Assembly (NCBI RefSeq): GCF_007858365.1
Contig: NZ_VFIO01000016.1
Span: forward strand, 1 to 60,611
DNA from: Pseudomonas saxonica
GTDB lineage: Bacteria; Pseudomonadota; Gammaproteobacteria; Pseudomonadales; Pseudomonadaceae
Length of the DNA stretch: 60,611 nucleotides
Direction of reading: 5' to 3'
The notes beneath the pieces were generated by a model. That model ran no database searches, was not told the DNA's origin, and saw only the letters and a list, made by a program, of their open reading frames with translations. How positions within the stretch are numbered: the first letter of the stretch is position 1; every line of letters starts with the position of its first letter. The translations under genes and the position numbers were made by a program. This document shows, piece by piece, positions 9,508 to 18,184 of the stretch.

Positions 9508-9514
9508 TTTCAAC

Positions 9515-10690
9515 ATGGAGAATGACGTGACCTACCCCGACCCCTACAGCCGCCCGGCGCCGGATCGATTCATCCGGCGCTGGCTCGTCATCACTGGCTG
9601 CATCGCCGCACTCATGCTGCTGTGGCAGTTCCTGCCCGCCATCGAAGCCTGGTTCAGTCCCCACGAAACGCAGGAGCGCACGGTGACGCCGCGCGGCGAC
9701 CTGGCCGCCGACGAAAAAACCACCATCGAGCTGTTCGAGAAATCGCGCGGGTCGGTGGTTTACATCACCACGGCACAACTAGTGCGTGACGTCTGGTCGC
9801 GCAATGTCTTTTCCGTGCCGCGCGGCACCGGCTCCGGCTCCGGCTCCGGCTTCATCTGGGACGATGCCGGCCACGTGGTGACCAACTTCCACGTGATCCA
9901 GGGGGCATCGTCTGCCACGGTCAAACTGGCCGACGGTCGCGATTATCAGGCTGCGCTCGTTGGCGCCAGTCCTGCGCACGACATCGCGGTACTCAAGATT
10001 GGCGTCGGCTTCAAGCGCCCGCCGGCGGTGCCGGTGGGCACCAGTGCCGATCTCAAGGTGGGGCAAAAGGTCTTTGCCATTGGCAATCCCTTCGGGCTCG
10101 ACTGGACGCTCACCACCGGCATCGTCTCGGCGCTTGACCGCACCCTTTCCGGCGACGCCAGTGGCCCGGCCATTGACCACCTGATCCAGACCGACGCCGC
10201 TATCAACCCCGGCAATTCCGGTGGCCCGCTGCTCGATTCGGCTGGGCGGCTGATCGGCATCAATACCGCCATCTACAGTCCGTCTGGCGCCTTGGCCGGC
10301 ATCGGCTTTGCGGTGCCGGTCGATACCGTCATGCGCGTGGTGCAGCAACTCATAAAGACCGGCAAGTACATCCGTCCGGCGCTGGGCATCGAGGTGGATG
10401 AGCAGCTCAACGCGCGTCTGCAGGCGCTGACCGGCAGTAAGGGCGTATTCGTATTGCGCGTGACGCCGGGCTCGGCGGCGCACAGGGCCGGGCTCGTCGG
10501 CGTCGAGGTCACCGCAGGCGGCATCGTGCCCGGCGATCGCGTTATCAGCATCGACGGTATCGCCGTCGACGACGTCACCACATTACAGGCCCGGCTAGAC
10601 GACAAGAACGTTGGAGATGTTGTGGTCTTGTTAGTGGAGGGGGCCGGCAAGACTCGCGAGATGCTTGTGGAACTACAACCGGGAGTTTGA
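9515..10690 (+). CDS. degP: DegP/HtrA-like periplasmic serine protease with PDZ domain
   Basis: A 391-residue S1C protease. One N-terminal membrane anchor (residues about 24-42) is followed by the trypsin-like domain with His in TNFHV, Asp in HDIAVL and Ser in GNSGGP, and then one PDZ domain (from about residue 285). It degrades or chaperones misfolded envelope proteins and closes the tLST set. The glycine/serine stretch GTGSGSGSGF before the His is normal for the LA loop end. GTG 9527, with GGAG 7 bases upstream, is a possible alternative start. Confidence 0.93.
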   Translation: MENDVTYPDPYSRPAPDRFIRRWLVITGCIAALMLLWQFLPAIEAWFSPHETQERTVTPRGDLAADEKTTIELFEKSRGSVVYITTAQLVRDVWSRNVFSVPRGTGSGSGSGFIWDDAGHVVTNFHVIQGASSATVKLADGRDYQAALVGASPAHDIAVLKIGVGFKRPPAVPVGTSADLKVGQKVFAIGNPFGLDWTLTTGIVSALDRTLSGDASGPAIDHLIQTDAAINPGNSGGPLLDSAGRLIGINTAIYSPSGALAGIGFAVPVDTVMRVVQQLIKTGKYIRPALGIEVDEQLNARLQALTGSKGVFVLRVTPGSAAHRAGLVGVEVTAGGIVPGDRVISIDGIAVDDVTTLQARLDDKNVGDVVVLLVEGAGKTREMLVELQPGV

Positions 10691-11303
10691 TGGAAAGTGG
10701 GTCATGGATCTGCACAGCGAAGCAGCCAAGCGACTTCAGCCTTGCGCCGAACTACGAGCCCTAGCTAGTGCAGTGGGGGGAAGGCTGTTTAGGTTAAATG
10801 GATATAAGGGTGTCATTTTTGATTGTGTTTTTAAAAGAAGGTGTTGATTTTTTTGGGTAAGCATTTAGGGCGTCCAAGGGTTGGAGCAGTTGGCACGGAT
10901 GAGAGAGCTCAATGCTCGCTAGGGATTGGATCTATGTGTTTTTTCTGACTGACTGCTTACGTGTTGGAACGGGCAACATCGGAAAAGGATGAATCTTTAT
11001 TTTCACCATTTACCGTATTTTTCGAGCCTGGGCGAAAATTAGGATGATACTTTAGCGCCCTTAATCATTCTCCCATGAAAGGCAAAACGATCCAGTCTCG
11101 GGTGTAAGTGCTCACAACATACTGATATAAAAGGGATTTTTTATGAATAGGAGAGCGCGCGACGTTTCTCTCTGTTTTTAGGGTTAGGATGAAACTTTAT
11201 TTGCATCCCACACTAAGCACCTTAAGTCTCTATTTCCGTTGAGCTTCGCTTAACACCTCTCGCCCGGTTCGCCGGGCCTCTAACTCTCATTAGGGAATTA
11301 AGT
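10691..11303 (+). other. non-coding stretch between tLST and plasmid backbone
   Basis: No convincing gene. Composition drops from GC-rich tLST to AT-rich around 10780, which I take as the right edge of the island. The region holds two near-identical 16-mers (TTAGGATGATACTTTA at 11039 and one-mismatch copy at 11184) and a GCCCGG-TTCG-CCGGGC hairpin at 11261-11276 just before the next small ORF. Confidence 0.5.
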
Positions 11304-11413
11304 ATGAAGCTCATCGAAAACTGCAAAAAAATTAAAGCTGCTGGCATCGTTCTTAAAAAAATCAAGCGCCTGCAGGGCTTGGATGGTTGGGTGTGGTCCT
11401 GTGATGTGCATCT
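11304..11413 (+). pseudogene. 5' half of a 49-codon ORF split by IS66 (3' half at 17583-17619)
   Basis: Joining this stretch to 17583-17619 and counting the 8-bp duplication once gives one uninterrupted 49-residue reading frame with a basic N-terminal half (MKLIENCKKIKAAGIVLKK) and stop TGA at 17617-17619. AGGGA lies about 10 bases before the ATG. I do not recognise the product. The clean reconstruction argues that this was a real small gene before the insertion. Confidence 0.55.
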
Positions 11414-11444
11414 GTAAGCGTACGCCGAACTCACCTTGCGCGAC

Positions 11445-11663
11445 TCAGGCAGGCGCCCACTGATGCGGCAGCAGTTGGCCGACCTCACTCGCCCGTTGCG
11501 TCGGCAGGCGTGTCAGCACGTCCTTGAGATAGGCATACGGATCATGCCCGTTCATGCGGGCCGACTGGATCAGGCTCATGATCGCCGCCGCGCGTTTGCC
11601 GCTGCGTAGCGACCCGGCAAACAACCAGTTCGAGCGCCCCAGGGCCCATGGACGAATCTGGTT
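11445..11663 (-). CDS. tnpC: IS66 transposase TnpC, 3' exon
   Basis: Codes for the last 72 residues of TnpC (IRPWALGRSNWLFAGS, then DPYAYLKDVLTRLPT). It lies in frame with the 5' exon at 14010-15317 once the intron is removed; together they give 508 residues, the usual TnpC length. Stop codon at 11445-11447. Confidence 0.88.
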   Translation of the reverse strand, partial: NQIRPWALGRSNWLFAGSLRSGKRAAAIMSLIQSARMNGHDPYAYLKDVLTRLPTQRASEVGQLLPHQWAPA

Positions 11664-11704
11664 GTCGGGTAGTCAGACGCGGTTACCCGCGTCCAACCCC
11701 CTAA

Positions 11705-11738
11705 GAACCGTGCATGCGAGTTTCCCAGCACACGGCTC
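11705..11738 (-). ncRNA. group II intron domain V
   Basis: The minus-strand 34-mer starts GAGCCGTGTGCTGGG and closes CATGCACGGTTC; both arms pair and the loop contains GAAA. This length and form are diagnostic for the catalytic hairpin of group II introns. Confidence 0.9.
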
Positions 11739-11770
11739 AAGCCTCTGCTAAGGCGCCATTGGGCACCCGG

Positions 11771-13432
11771 TTATACATCGTCGACATTGGCAAATTGCAC
11801 ATCCCTTGGGCAACGCAGGTGGTAGATCTCAAGATTAGCGGCCGCATCCGTCCCACCATGGCTCAGCTTCACAACACGGCGGCTGTGCCATGGTGTGTCT
11901 TTGGTGACCGGTTTAAGGCATACGCAGCAGCGGCCACCTTGCTGTAGCCACACCCGATACAGCTTGGCTCGACCCTTTGGGGAGATAAGCATTTTTTTGC
12001 CCCATCGGGATTCGAAGTACTCATCCCATGCGGGGTCGTGAGGGTTGGCAGCAGCCTTGATCTTGATATGTCGCACAATTGGCGTGTCCGAGGCGTCTAC
12101 TAGCGTGTACTGACGCTTCCGACCATCGGCGGATTTTTCAGCACATGAGAATACCCATCGACGCGCCCCTTGTACTTTGAAATACCGATCCTTCACCCAT
12201 CGGCGTGTCTTGCGAGGGTGGCGACGTACCGCCCATCGCCAAAGCATTTCCCACACTGCGCTGTCCACCTGGTTGAAGACCTTCTTGGCGACGACATGAC
12301 TGTGATAGTTCGCCCAGCCACGTAGAACCGGGTTGAGCAAACCTATCAAGTTAGCCTGCCGTATCGTTTTGTTGGTCTTGATCAACTCTCGCAGCTTGGC
12401 AAGTAAAGCCCCGATGTTCGCCTTGGACGGCTTGATCAGGAGCTTGCCGTTGTACTTGCGCAGGTTCCATCCGAGGAAGTCGAACCCGTCCCCTATGTGC
12501 GTTATTTTGGTTTTTTCTGGAGAGAGGAGAAGTCCACGTTCTGCCAGAAATTCAACCACGGCGGGCCTGACTTCATTTTCCAGCCACTCTTTCGAACAGC
12601 CAGTGATGATGAAGTCATCTGCATAACGCACCATCTGCATTTTTCGGGCTGTCCACTTTGCATTGGGAAACCTCTTCGCCAGCATCGCTTCAAACCCGTC
12701 CAGCGTCATGTTCGCCAACACCGGGGAGATGATGCCTCCCTGCGGAGTTCCGGCGTGGCTGGGGAACAGCTTGCTTTGGTAGACATAACCGGCCTTGAGC
12801 CATTTCCGTAAAATCGCCTTGTCCATGGGGATGTTAGCGATCAGCCAGTCATGGCTGATATTGTCGAAACAGCCTTGAATATCACCCTCAAACACCCACT
12901 CCGCGTTTGCTTTTCGTGACAGCACACCAAAGCACTGTGCGGCGGCATCCGCAGTTGAGCGTTCCGGTCTGAACCCATAAGAGTTCGGATCGGCGGCGGT
13001 CTCCGCGATGGGTTCCAGAGCCAGCAGATGCAGCGCCTGCATGGCCCGGCATTTCATCGCGGGTATTCCGAGAGGTCTCGTCTTACCGTTTTTCTTCGGA
13101 ATAAGGACTCTCCGAAGCGGAAGCGGCGAGTAGCCTCGCCTCTTCAACGACGCAATCGCGCAGATCTTGGCCCTCGGTGTATTCCAAGTGACCTTGTCCA
13201 CCCCAGGGGTATTTTTGCCTTTGTTTTCAGACACCCGTTTCACGGCCGATGCTTTGCCGCTGAACGAGTGAGTCAGCAGCCATTGCAGGGCTTTCGCCTT
13301 GTTATGCCTGCCGTCTTGCACGGCCTTCACAATACGCGCTTGCAGCCCTCTGACACGACGCTGTACGGCAATCCAATCGATGCTGTCCCACGACGTGCCG
13401 GAAGGTGCACACGCCAGTGTTGCTGCGTTCAT
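11771..13432 (-). CDS. ltrA: group II intron-encoded reverse transcriptase/maturase with HNH domain
   Basis: A 553-residue intron protein. The N-terminal RT0-type region is followed by the RT domain with the catalytic YADD at residues 270-273 and GTPQGG at about 228, then the maturase domain (RGWANYHSHV), and finally a C-terminal HNH endonuclease domain with two CxxC-like pairs (CCVC, and LRCP after a histidine). It splices the intron RNA and drives retrohoming. ATG 13432 is preceded by GGAGG; longer in-frame starts lack that. All key motifs look intact. Confidence 0.94.
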   Translation of the reverse strand: MNAATLACAPSGTSWDSIDWIAVQRRVRGLQARIVKAVQDGRHNKAKALQWLLTHSFSGKASAVKRVSENKGKNTPGVDKVTWNTPRAKICAIASLKRRGYSPLPLRRVLIPKKNGKTRPLGIPAMKCRAMQALHLLALEPIAETAADPNSYGFRPERSTADAAAQCFGVLSRKANAEWVFEGDIQGCFDNISHDWLIANIPMDKAILRKWLKAGYVYQSKLFPSHAGTPQGGIISPVLANMTLDGFEAMLAKRFPNAKWTARKMQMVRYADDFIITGCSKEWLENEVRPAVVEFLAERGLLLSPEKTKITHIGDGFDFLGWNLRKYNGKLLIKPSKANIGALLAKLRELIKTNKTIRQANLIGLLNPVLRGWANYHSHVVAKKVFNQVDSAVWEMLWRWAVRRHPRKTRRWVKDRYFKVQGARRWVFSCAEKSADGRKRQYTLVDASDTPIVRHIKIKAAANPHDPAWDEYFESRWGKKMLISPKGRAKLYRVWLQQGGRCCVCLKPVTKDTPWHSRRVVKLSHGGTDAAANLEIYHLRCPRDVQFANVDDV

Positions 13433-14009
13433 TTGCTCTCCCTCCGTTGAAAGGGTTCTACACACTCTCTTGTGATGAGAGACCATGAGGACGTCAGCCC
13501 GCTTTCGCGTAAGGTGATGTTTCAACCTCTATCCAACCCATTACAGGCTGGCGTTCGCTTTTTCCTCGTTCCTTCGCCCGCACCGCCATGGGCAGTTTTT
13601 ACAAACGGCTTTCCCTGACGGGAGCGATACGGGATTTCCACGTTCCGCTTACTGAAGTACGTCGGGTTAGGTGCCTGCTATCGACCGGGAGGCATGTGGG
13701 TCACGAACGCGTAGTCGAAAGACGCAGTTCCCACCTCCATTACCATTTTGGTTCGAGCGTGTAAGCCATTTCCGCTCGCTCAACTTAACGATCGTTGCGC
13801 AGATTCACATGCGTTCACCATACCGACTATCTAGCCCTTGTCCGGCTATGGCTGCCAGAAGGGTACGCCTCTCACGATTGGTACCCCGCACCTTGCGGTG
13901 CCTCGTTCCATTGTCGAAGGCGCTCTTGATTCAGCCTTCTAGATTCACCCGGTGACACGGGTGGTTCCCGCTGGGGGGAACAACTTCATTAAGCGACTTC
14001 GTGTCGCAC

Positions 14010-15317
14010 CTCGACCTGGTTATTGTCGATGGGCACAGCACCATCCTCGACATAGCGAGTCAGTGCCTGCCAGCGTTTAAGGCTGTAATCCAAGGCTTTC
14101 GCCGTGGCCGATCCGTTGGGCACAAGATCACGCTGGGCCAGTATCCAGTCATGCAGTGTATCGAGGATCGGTGAAGCCTTTTCCTGTCGTATTCGCCAGC
14201 GTTCTTCATCGCTCATGTCCCGTGCTTGCCGTTCGATTTCGTACAGGCTGCCCATCGCGTGCAGTGCTTGTTCGGCCAACTGGCTTTTGTTTGCAGCGTG
14301 CAGATCGAAGAACTTGCGGCGGGCGTGGGCCATGCAGCCGATTTCGGTAATGCCTTGCTCGAAGCTGGCCTTGTAGCCAGCGAAGTCGTCGCAGACCAGC
14401 TTGCCATTCCACTGACCAAGAAAATTGCGCGCATGCTCGCCGGCACGGCTGGGACTGAAGTCATACACCACGGCCTTCAGATCGGCGAAGGGTGTGGTGC
14501 TGTAGGCCCAGACGTAAGCCCGATGGGTTTTCTTCTCGCCTGGGGTGAGCATTTGCACCGGGGTTTCGTCAGCGTGGATCACGCGTTGGCCCAGCACGGC
14601 TTCGCGCAGGGCATCGACTAGCGGCTGGAGCTGCACGCCGGTTTGTCCGACCCACTGCGCCAGTGTCGAGCGAGCGATGGCCAGGCCGGCACGGCCAAAG
14701 ATTTTCTCTTGCCGATATAGCGGCAAGTGGTCGGCGAATTTGGCCACCATCACGTGAGCCAGAAGGCCGGCGGTGGGGATGCCCTTGTCGATCACCTGGG
14801 CCGGCACGGGGGCCTGGATCAGTGTTTCGCACTGGCGACAGGCCCATTTCCCACGCACATGCTGTTCGACGGTGAAAACGCCCGGCGTGTAATCCAGCTT
14901 TTCGCTGATGTCTTCACCGATGCGTTGCAGCTGGCAGCCGCAGGCGCATTGGGTGTTCTCCGGTTCGTGGCGGATCACGGTGCGCGGAAATTGTGCCGGC
15001 AGCGGTGTGCGCTTGGGCTGTTGGCGGGGTTCGGCTGGAGCAACCGGGGGATTGACAGCTTTCAGCTCCGCCTCGATGGCGGCGATGTCAGTGTCGAGCA
15101 GGTCGTCCAGCAAGCTACCCTGGTCAGGGCTCAGTTGCTCGCTACGCTTGGCAAACTTGTGCCGTTTGTACCAAGCGATTTCGTGTGTGAGCTGCTCAAT
15201 GATGGTTTGATCACGGTGGATTTTCTTGCCCATCACGTCGACCTGCGTCAGCAACTGCGCGGCCAGTGTGCGCAGTTGCTCAGCTGTCAGTTGGTCGAGA
15301 TTGGGCGAGGAGTTCAT
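14010..15317 (-). CDS. tnpC: IS66 transposase TnpC, 5' exon
   Basis: Codes for the first 436 residues: an N-terminal coiled coil (LTAEQLRTLAAQLLTQVD), the IS66 zinc-finger region (CACGC ... CRQC) and the DDE core with Asp in HADETPV and in CDDFAGY. The exon ends after the Glu of NNQVE, which I infer to be the third catalytic acid. In the genome the frame runs four codons into the intron and stops, so unspliced RNA gives a transposase lacking its end. Confidence 0.9.
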
Positions 15318-15378
15318 GCTGCTGATTGTGCCAGAGCAGACGCTCTGCGCAGATACACCGATGGGCTAATGGCCGGTG

Positions 15379-15714
15379 CTACAGCACTGTGATCGCGCCG
15401 CCCGCACCGACCCGCTGCCAGGGCAGCCCCAGTACCAACGCCTGAAGTTGCTCGGTGTCGAGTTCAACTTCCGAGCCGTGGCGGATGCCTGGCCAGTGAA
15501 ACTTGCCCTGGTTCAATCGCCGCGCGGCCAGCCAGATACCCACGCCGTCATGCACCAGGACTTTCATGCGGTTGGCGCGGCGATTGGCGAACAGATAGGC
15601 GCAGTGCGGCTTCGCCGCACCGAACACCGCCACCACGCGGGCCAACGCGGTTTCAGTGCCCGCGCGCATATCCATGGGTTCGGTGGCGAGCCAGATACTA
15701 TCGATACGGATCAC
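15379..15714 (-). CDS. tnpB: IS66 accessory protein TnpB
   Basis: A 111-residue IS66 Orf2 protein with the family pattern (ATEPMDMRAGTETALARVV near the N terminus and FANRRANRMKVLVHDG in the centre). It is needed for transposition, though its biochemical role is not known. The GTG at 15714 overlaps the tnpA stop by four bases (GTGA), the usual coupled arrangement in this family. Confidence 0.9.
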   Translation of the reverse strand: MIRIDSIWLATEPMDMRAGTETALARVVAVFGAAKPHCAYLFANRRANRMKVLVHDGVGIWLAARRLNQGKFHWPGIRHGSEVELDTEQLQALVLGLPWQRVGAGGAITVL

Positions 15715-16028
15715 TGGGCGAGCCCCCGGACAAAGCGGGCGCATCCTTCAGGATCGGAAGCTGGCCATTTCACTGTGATCGATTGCTCGCCCAGCGGTAG
15801 CTCGATAATCACAGCTGGTTCAACTGGTCGTTTTGGCGTAACTCTCGCAGGAACGAACGCCGGCAACGCCGCTGGCAGTTGATCTCGATAAAGCGGTAGC
15901 CACTTGCGAATGACGTTGGCATTGATGCCGTGGCGGATGGCAACGCTGGAAACGGTCGCACCGGGTTGCAGGCACTCCTGAACAACCTGGGCCTTGAACG
16001 GTTTGGGGTAAGAGCTTCGTTGGCGCAT
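15711..16028 (-). CDS. tnpA: IS66 accessory protein TnpA, HTH
   Basis: A 105-residue IS66 Orf1 protein with an N-terminal helix-turn-helix (FKAQVVQECLQPGATVSSVA, then NANVIRKW). It probably binds the element ends. It is the first gene of the tnpABC operon; the IS3-type guest sits about 40 bases upstream and would separate the operon from its own promoter and right end. Confidence 0.9.
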   Translation of the reverse strand: MRQRSSYPKPFKAQVVQECLQPGATVSSVAIRHGINANVIRKWLPLYRDQLPAALPAFVPARVTPKRPVEPAVIIELPLGEQSITVKWPASDPEGCARFVRGLAQ

Positions 16029-16111
16029 GGAAATCCCGGCGATAAGGGCTATCGCGTCCGCTTAAAAATGATCTGACCCCGAAATGTTGGACATCAACAT
16101 TGGGGGGTGTC

Positions 16112-16648
16112 ATGAAAAAATACACAGAGCAGACGAAATTGTCGGTTGTTGAAGATTACTGCTCGGGGAGCGCAGGTCACAGAGAGGTCGCGCATCGTCA
16201 TGGGGTAGATGCTTCATCGCTTCGAAAGTGGATCGCGGCATATCAGGCGCTTGGTGCCGCAGGCCTCAAAAGTAAGAGAAAGAAGAACTACAGCCCTGAG
16301 TTCAAGCTGAATGTTTTGCAGCGCATGCGAGAGGAAGAGCTGTCCTATCGCCAAGTCGCTGCCCTGTTTGATATCCGGAAATCCGACATCATTGGCGAAT
16401 GGGAGCGCAGGTATGATGAAGGCGGTTTGGAGGCCTTGTCCCGGCAGCCAGGAAGCGGACTTCACAAAAAAATGACAAACCCCATCCCGTCCATTCAGCT
16501 TGAATCTTCGGACGATGACGCTCGTACGCGCGATGATTTGCTGGCCGAATTGAGCCAGTTGCGGATGGAAATTGCTTATTTAAAAAAGCTCGATGCCTTG
16601 GTTCAAGCGAAGGAACGAGCAGCGCAGCGGAAAAAGCGCAAATCGTGA
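16112..16648 (+). CDS. IS3-family OrfA, helix-turn-helix protein
   Basis: A 178-residue OrfA with two tandem helix-turn-helix units (EVAHRHGVDASSLRKW and QVAALFDIRKSDIIGEW) and a C-terminal leucine-zipper-like helix (ELSQLRMEIAYLKKLDAL). It binds the element ends. The end overlaps orfB by four bases (GTGA), and an A-rich stretch just before it (GGAAAAAGCG) could allow a frameshifted OrfAB fusion as in other IS3 elements. Confidence 0.92.
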   Translation: MKKYTEQTKLSVVEDYCSGSAGHREVAHRHGVDASSLRKWIAAYQALGAAGLKSKRKKNYSPEFKLNVLQRMREEELSYRQVAALFDIRKSDIIGEWERRYDEGGLEALSRQPGSGLHKKMTNPIPSIQLESSDDDARTRDDLLAELSQLRMEIAYLKKLDALVQAKERAAQRKKRKS

Positions 16649-17481
16649 TTGAACTGAGGCAGGAGCACCCTCTGGAAGGCCTTCTGAAATTGGCTGGCCT
16701 GGCCCGTAGCACTTTTTACTATCAACAAAAGGTGCAGCAATCCGTTGATAAATACGCGGTGCTGAAGTCCAGAATTTGCTCAATTTTCGACGAGCACAAG
16801 GGCCGATATGGCTATCGCCGTATCACTGCTGCCGTTCGGCGAGCTGGCCACCTCGTGAACCACAAGACTGTTCAGCGCCTCATGGGCGAGCTTCAGTTGA
16901 AAAGCCGTGTGCGCATAAAGAAATACCGGGCCTACAGAGGCGAAGAGGGTCAGGTAGCGCCGAACCTGCTGAAACGGAAGTTCGATGCCAAACGACCGAA
17001 CCAGAAATGGGTAACCGATGTGACGGAGTTTCGGGTCGGGGGGCAGAAGCTTTATCTCTCGCCGATCCTTGACCTCTATAACGGCGAAATAATCGCCTTC
17101 AAGACCGCGAGGCGCCCGCTGTTCGACATGGTTGGTGCGATGCTACGGCAAGCTTTTGAGAGGCTGCGGCCACGCGATAAACCAATTTTGCATTCCGACC
17201 AGGGATGGCAGTACCGGATGCCTATCTACCGCCGCGTGCTGAACGAGCGTGCGGTAAAGCCAAGCATGTCCCGCAAAGGAAATTGCTATGACAATGCGGC
17301 TATGGAAAGCTTTTTTGGCACATTGAAATCCGAGTTCTTTTACCTGAACAAATTCAACAGTCTCGATGAGCTTGAAGCAGGTATAGAGGACTACATACAC
17401 TACTACAATCATTCGCGAATCAGGCTGAAGCTAAGTGGCCTGAGCCCTGTGGAATACAGGACTCAAGCACGGCGGGCATAG
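16645..17481 (+). CDS. IS3-family OrfB, DDE integrase domain
   Basis: A 278-residue transposase domain: HTH_21 segment (EHKGRYGYRRITAAVRR) followed by the rve fold with Asp in VTDVTEF, Asp in LHSDQGWQY and Glu in NAAMESFFGTLKSE. All three catalytic acids are present and the ORF is full length, so the element may be active. Confidence 0.94.
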   Translation: MIELRQEHPLEGLLKLAGLARSTFYYQQKVQQSVDKYAVLKSRICSIFDEHKGRYGYRRITAAVRRAGHLVNHKTVQRLMGELQLKSRVRIKKYRAYRGEEGQVAPNLLKRKFDAKRPNQKWVTDVTEFRVGGQKLYLSPILDLYNGEIIAFKTARRPLFDMVGAMLRQAFERLRPRDKPILHSDQGWQYRMPIYRRVLNERAVKPSMSRKGNCYDNAAMESFFGTLKSEFFYLNKFNSLDELEAGIEDYIHYYNHSRIRLKLSGLSPVEYRTQARRA

Positions 17482-17574
17482 AAGGCGTCCAACATTTCGG
17501 GGTCAGATCAAAAATACGCGGACACCATCGTCCTTAATGCTGGAGTTCGGAAGGTGAGTTGGCCGGACGGATAC

Positions 17575-17582
17575 GTGCATCT
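17575..17582. repeat. 8-bp target-site duplication of the IS66 element
   Basis: GTGCATCT here is identical to 11406-11413 on the other side of the element. It fixes both ends of the insertion. Confidence 0.92.
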
Positions 17583-17619
17583 AGCAGGGGTCAAGCTTGG
17601 AGGCGTGTTTGATGATTGA

Positions 17620-17935
17620 AACGGCGGGTGCCTTAGCGTCGAAATGACCGCTACAGATCAATCTAAGGGGTTCCTACATGGTTGAGTCTTTGCGAATTCG
17701 ACGGGATGACTGGATGGAGAACGCTAGAATGTTCGCCGCCTAGTTGCTCAGCAAAAGCCCGGTGCGCCGGGCAATCTCACCAGTTCAAGGGAATGTCATG
17801 ATTTACACTTGCGTCACAGATCAACCGGCTAAAGCCGGTTTGGGCCTATGACGTAGCGTAGTGAGGGCCGGCGCTAAGCGCTGGGCCTTTGCGTGGACCG
17901 GCTCAGCAATCAGAGTGTGCAAGCCTGGAGAGCGT
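17620..17935 (+). other. leader-rich stretch with tiny ORFs and hairpins
   Basis: Two very short frames with start signals are visible: 17678-17743 (21 codons, MVESLRIRRDDW start, AAGGGG 7 bases upstream) and 17798-17851 (17 codons, AAGGGA upstream). A hairpin GCCCGG-TGCG-CCGGGC lies at 17757-17772 and AACCGGC-TAAA-GCCGGTT at 17822-17839. The first hairpin and its spacing to an ATG match the leader at 11261-11304. Whether the peptides are made is unknown. Confidence 0.4.
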
Positions 17936-18184
17936 ATGAGTGAGAGTAAACCAAACGTCGTGCGCGTCGAGTGTATGAATGCCGCGCCTAGTTGGCAGCC
18001 GCCATCTAGCGACGAACTACGCAACCTGATGGATTCAATTGGATTTTCGCCCCGTGAAGTAGGCGAATTTCTAGGCGTATCGCGCAAAGCGGTCAACCGT
18101 TGGACGCTGGGTCAGGAAACTATTCCCTTTGCAGGCTGGGTGCTTCTCTGTCGGCGGGCGGGGTGGGGTTTTTCGGAATACTAA
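17936..18184 (+). CDS. small helix-turn-helix DNA-binding protein
   Basis: An 82-residue protein whose second half is an HTH of XRE type (FSPREVGEFLGVSRKAVNRW), followed by a short helix (IPFAGWVLLCRRAGWG). Likely a plasmid regulator of its own region or of the transfer operon downstream. TGGAGAG precedes ATG 17936. A related module appears in the 38147 gene. Confidence 0.65.
   Translation: MSESKPNVVRVECMNAAPSWQPPSSDELRNLMDSIGFSPREVGEFLGVSRKAVNRWTLGQETIPFAGWVLLCRRAGWGFSEY

Larger units (their letters stand above)
11664..14009 (-). mobile_element. group II intron, 2346 bp, inserted in IS66 tnpC
   Basis: On the minus strand the intron begins GTGCGACAC, the usual GUGYG 5' end, and ends ACTACCCGAC, with AY at the 3' end. 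A 34-nt domain V (GAGCCGTG...CACGGTTC with a GAAA-containing tip) lies at 11705-11738 and a short domain VI follows. Removing it joins the codons for NNQVE and NQIRP exactly in frame. It carries its own maturase-reverse transcriptase in domain IV. Both exon lengths are multiples of three. Confidence 0.92.
16069..17510 (+). mobile_element. IS3-family (IS150-group-like) insertion sequence
   Basis: The element is 1442 bp and bounded by perfect 24-bp inverted repeats starting TGATCTGACCCCGAAATG (16069-16092 and 17487-17510). It carries two overlapping ORFs typical of IS3. A-rich flanks (AAAA on both sides) are compatible with a 3-4 bp duplication but cannot be fixed exactly. It lies inside the IS66 element, so it arrived later. 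Confidence 0.92.
11414..17574. mobile_element. IS66-family element interrupted by a group II intron and an IS3-family element
   Basis: The element starts GTAAGCGTACGCCGAACTC at 11414 and ends with the matching inverted sequence (reverse complement GTATCCGTCCGGCCAACTC) at 17574. It is flanked on both sides by the same 8 bases, GTGCATCT (11406-11413 and 17575-17582), the duplication length used by IS66. Inside are tnpA, tnpB and tnpC on the minus strand. A group II intron sits in tnpC and an IS3-type element sits between tnpA and the right end. Without the two guests the IS66 would be about 2.4 kb, normal for the family. Confidence 0.92.

Noticed and set aside
10665..10847. 60-codon frame after degP
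   Set aside because: It overlaps the end of degP, crosses the composition boundary and lacks a ribosome site.
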